A stretch of 6,257 nt of DNA, from positions 1 through 6,257 of the forward strand of contig JAGGYZ010000079.1 of the NCBI GenBank assembly GCA_021162285.1. The letters are read 5' to 3'. Source of the stretch: Candidatus Fermentibacteraceae bacterium (lineage in GTDB: Bacteria; Fermentibacterota; Fermentibacteria; Fermentibacterales; JCC-6). The translations under genes and the position numbers were made by a program. Below, piece after piece: positions 5,547 through 6,257 of this stretch. Under the pieces are notes generated by a model, which was not told the DNA's origin, did no database searches, and saw nothing but the letters and a program-made list of their open reading frames with translations. Every line of letters begins with the position of its first letter. The stretch's first letter is position 1.

Positions 5547-6257
5547 ATGAATATAATTAATACATTTATTGTCGTTCTTGCTTTTTGTTCTTCAAGTGTC
5601 ATGGGATTCTCTTTCTATGATGATTTTGAAGACAACGATATCAGTGACTGGGAAGCCAGGTGTGTACCGGGAAACTGGTCAGTATCAAATGGCATGGTTC
5701 ATGGAAACACCAACTCTTCTCCTTCCTTTTTAACTCCAGTGGGAGCCACCTGGTTTGAAGACGGTGAAATTGTTGTCAATGCCAGCGGCGTTCACGCGTT
5801 TGGTATCAGCGCAAGGGTAGACAATGACGATTCCGGGATTTACGCATATGTTTCCCCGAATGCCAATGTTGCCAGAATCAGGCGTGTTATTGATGGAGTC
5901 CAGGGAAATCCTCTGAACTCTCTCTATGAAGATTTTCCTTCCGGTGTTTCTTACGAACTTACACTTACCTGCGCAGGGGAAAATCTCTCTTTATCTATAC
6001 ATGTTCCTTCAACTGGAGATACCTGGGTATTGAATGCCGTTGATCCCTTCCCCCATCCTGGAACTTTTGGTTTTCACATGGGTGACGAATCCAATGCCTG
6101 GTGGGACTGGATTGAGGTGGATGGAACCGGGTTTGCCAATGCGGAAATTACATGGCTGACTACCGATGATCAGAGTCTGGGCGATGGAGATTTTGCCCTT
6201 GAGCCAGGTGAAACCATCGACCTTGATATACAGCTGACCAACAGCGGGGATCAACCT
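5547..6257 (+). CDS. Secreted LamG/concanavalin-like beta-sandwich protein, 3' truncated
   Basis: The frame stays open for 237 codons to the window edge. Residues 1-20 are a hydrophobic leader (MNIINTFIVVLAF..) with cleavage plausible after VMG20. It is odd in having no Lys or Arg before the core. Residues 22-195 read as one beta-sandwich: FYDDFEDNDISDWEA.. at the start, then SVSNGMVHG, ISARVDNDDSG, a repeated Trp/Gly-rich strand pattern and WWDWIEVDG at the end. This is typical of LamG/laminin-G-like or family-16-type carbohydrate-binding sandwiches. No catalytic site is recognised. From about 199 a second domain starts with DGDFALEPGETIDLDIQLTN, like the Ig-like (CARDB/APHP) modules of large secreted proteins in Bacteroidetes-like phyla. 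The start is ATG at 5547 with GGAGG 13 nt upstream. An in-frame ATG at 5499 sits right behind the -35 box and upstream of the expected transcription start, so it is rejected. The real protein is probably much longer. Confidence 0.8.
   Translation, partial: MNIINTFIVVLAFCSSSVMGFSFYDDFEDNDISDWEARCVPGNWSVSNGMVHGNTNSSPSFLTPVGATWFEDGEIVVNASGVHAFGISARVDNDDSGIYAYVSPNANVARIRRVIDGVQGNPLNSLYEDFPSGVSYELTLTCAGENLSLSIHVPSTGDTWVLNAVDPFPHPGTFGFHMGDESNAWWDWIEVDGTGFANAEITWLTTDDQSLGDGDFALEPGETIDLDIQLTNSGDQP

Overview
The window looks like chromosomal DNA from an anaerobic, diderm (Gram-negative-type) bacterium. The clues are a lipoprotein signal, a 400-residue outer-membrane beta-barrel ending in Phe, several ferredoxins, and a secreted beta-sandwich protein with the 'DGD..LEPGETI.L.I.LTN.G' style common in Fibrobacteres-Chlorobi-Bacteroidetes and related candidate phyla. 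That placement is an inference from style only; there is no rRNA or marker gene here. Every gene found is protein-coding. I saw no tRNA, rRNA, CRISPR array or mobile element.

Region 1 (1-2301, + strand) is the striking part. It holds the tail of one ferredoxin-like gene, possibly frameshifted, followed by three small genes. Each of the three encodes an N-terminal export signal and two CxxCxxCxxxC [4Fe-4S] motifs, and the third is a predicted lipoprotein. An outer-membrane barrel gene follows. The last four genes are joined by 1-17 nt overlaps (TGATG junctions), so they are very probably co-translated. The set ends at a strong rho-independent terminator (2321-2363). The layout resembles porin-cytochrome conduits used for extracellular electron transfer, but with ferredoxins in place of multihaem cytochromes. 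I propose it as a candidate ferredoxin-based envelope electron-transfer system.

Region 2 (2381-4667, + strand) begins only 17 nt after the terminator's T-tract. It contains a six-helix TauE/SafE-DsbD_2/CcdA-like membrane protein with paired cysteines and an unrecognised Cys-containing C-terminal domain. Thirteen nt later comes a fused citrate lyase ACP-beta subunit (CitD-CitE) protein. The membrane protein might serve redox or thiol chemistry for the exported ferredoxins; the link to citrate lyase is unclear.

Region 3 (4671-6257) holds a MetW-like SAM methyltransferase on the - strand, converging on the citrate lyase gene with a 3-nt gap. A 144-nt divergent intergenic region follows, with a good sigma70-type promoter (TTGACA-N17-TCTAAT). 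The last gene is a secreted protein with a LamG/concanavalin-like sandwich that runs off the window end.
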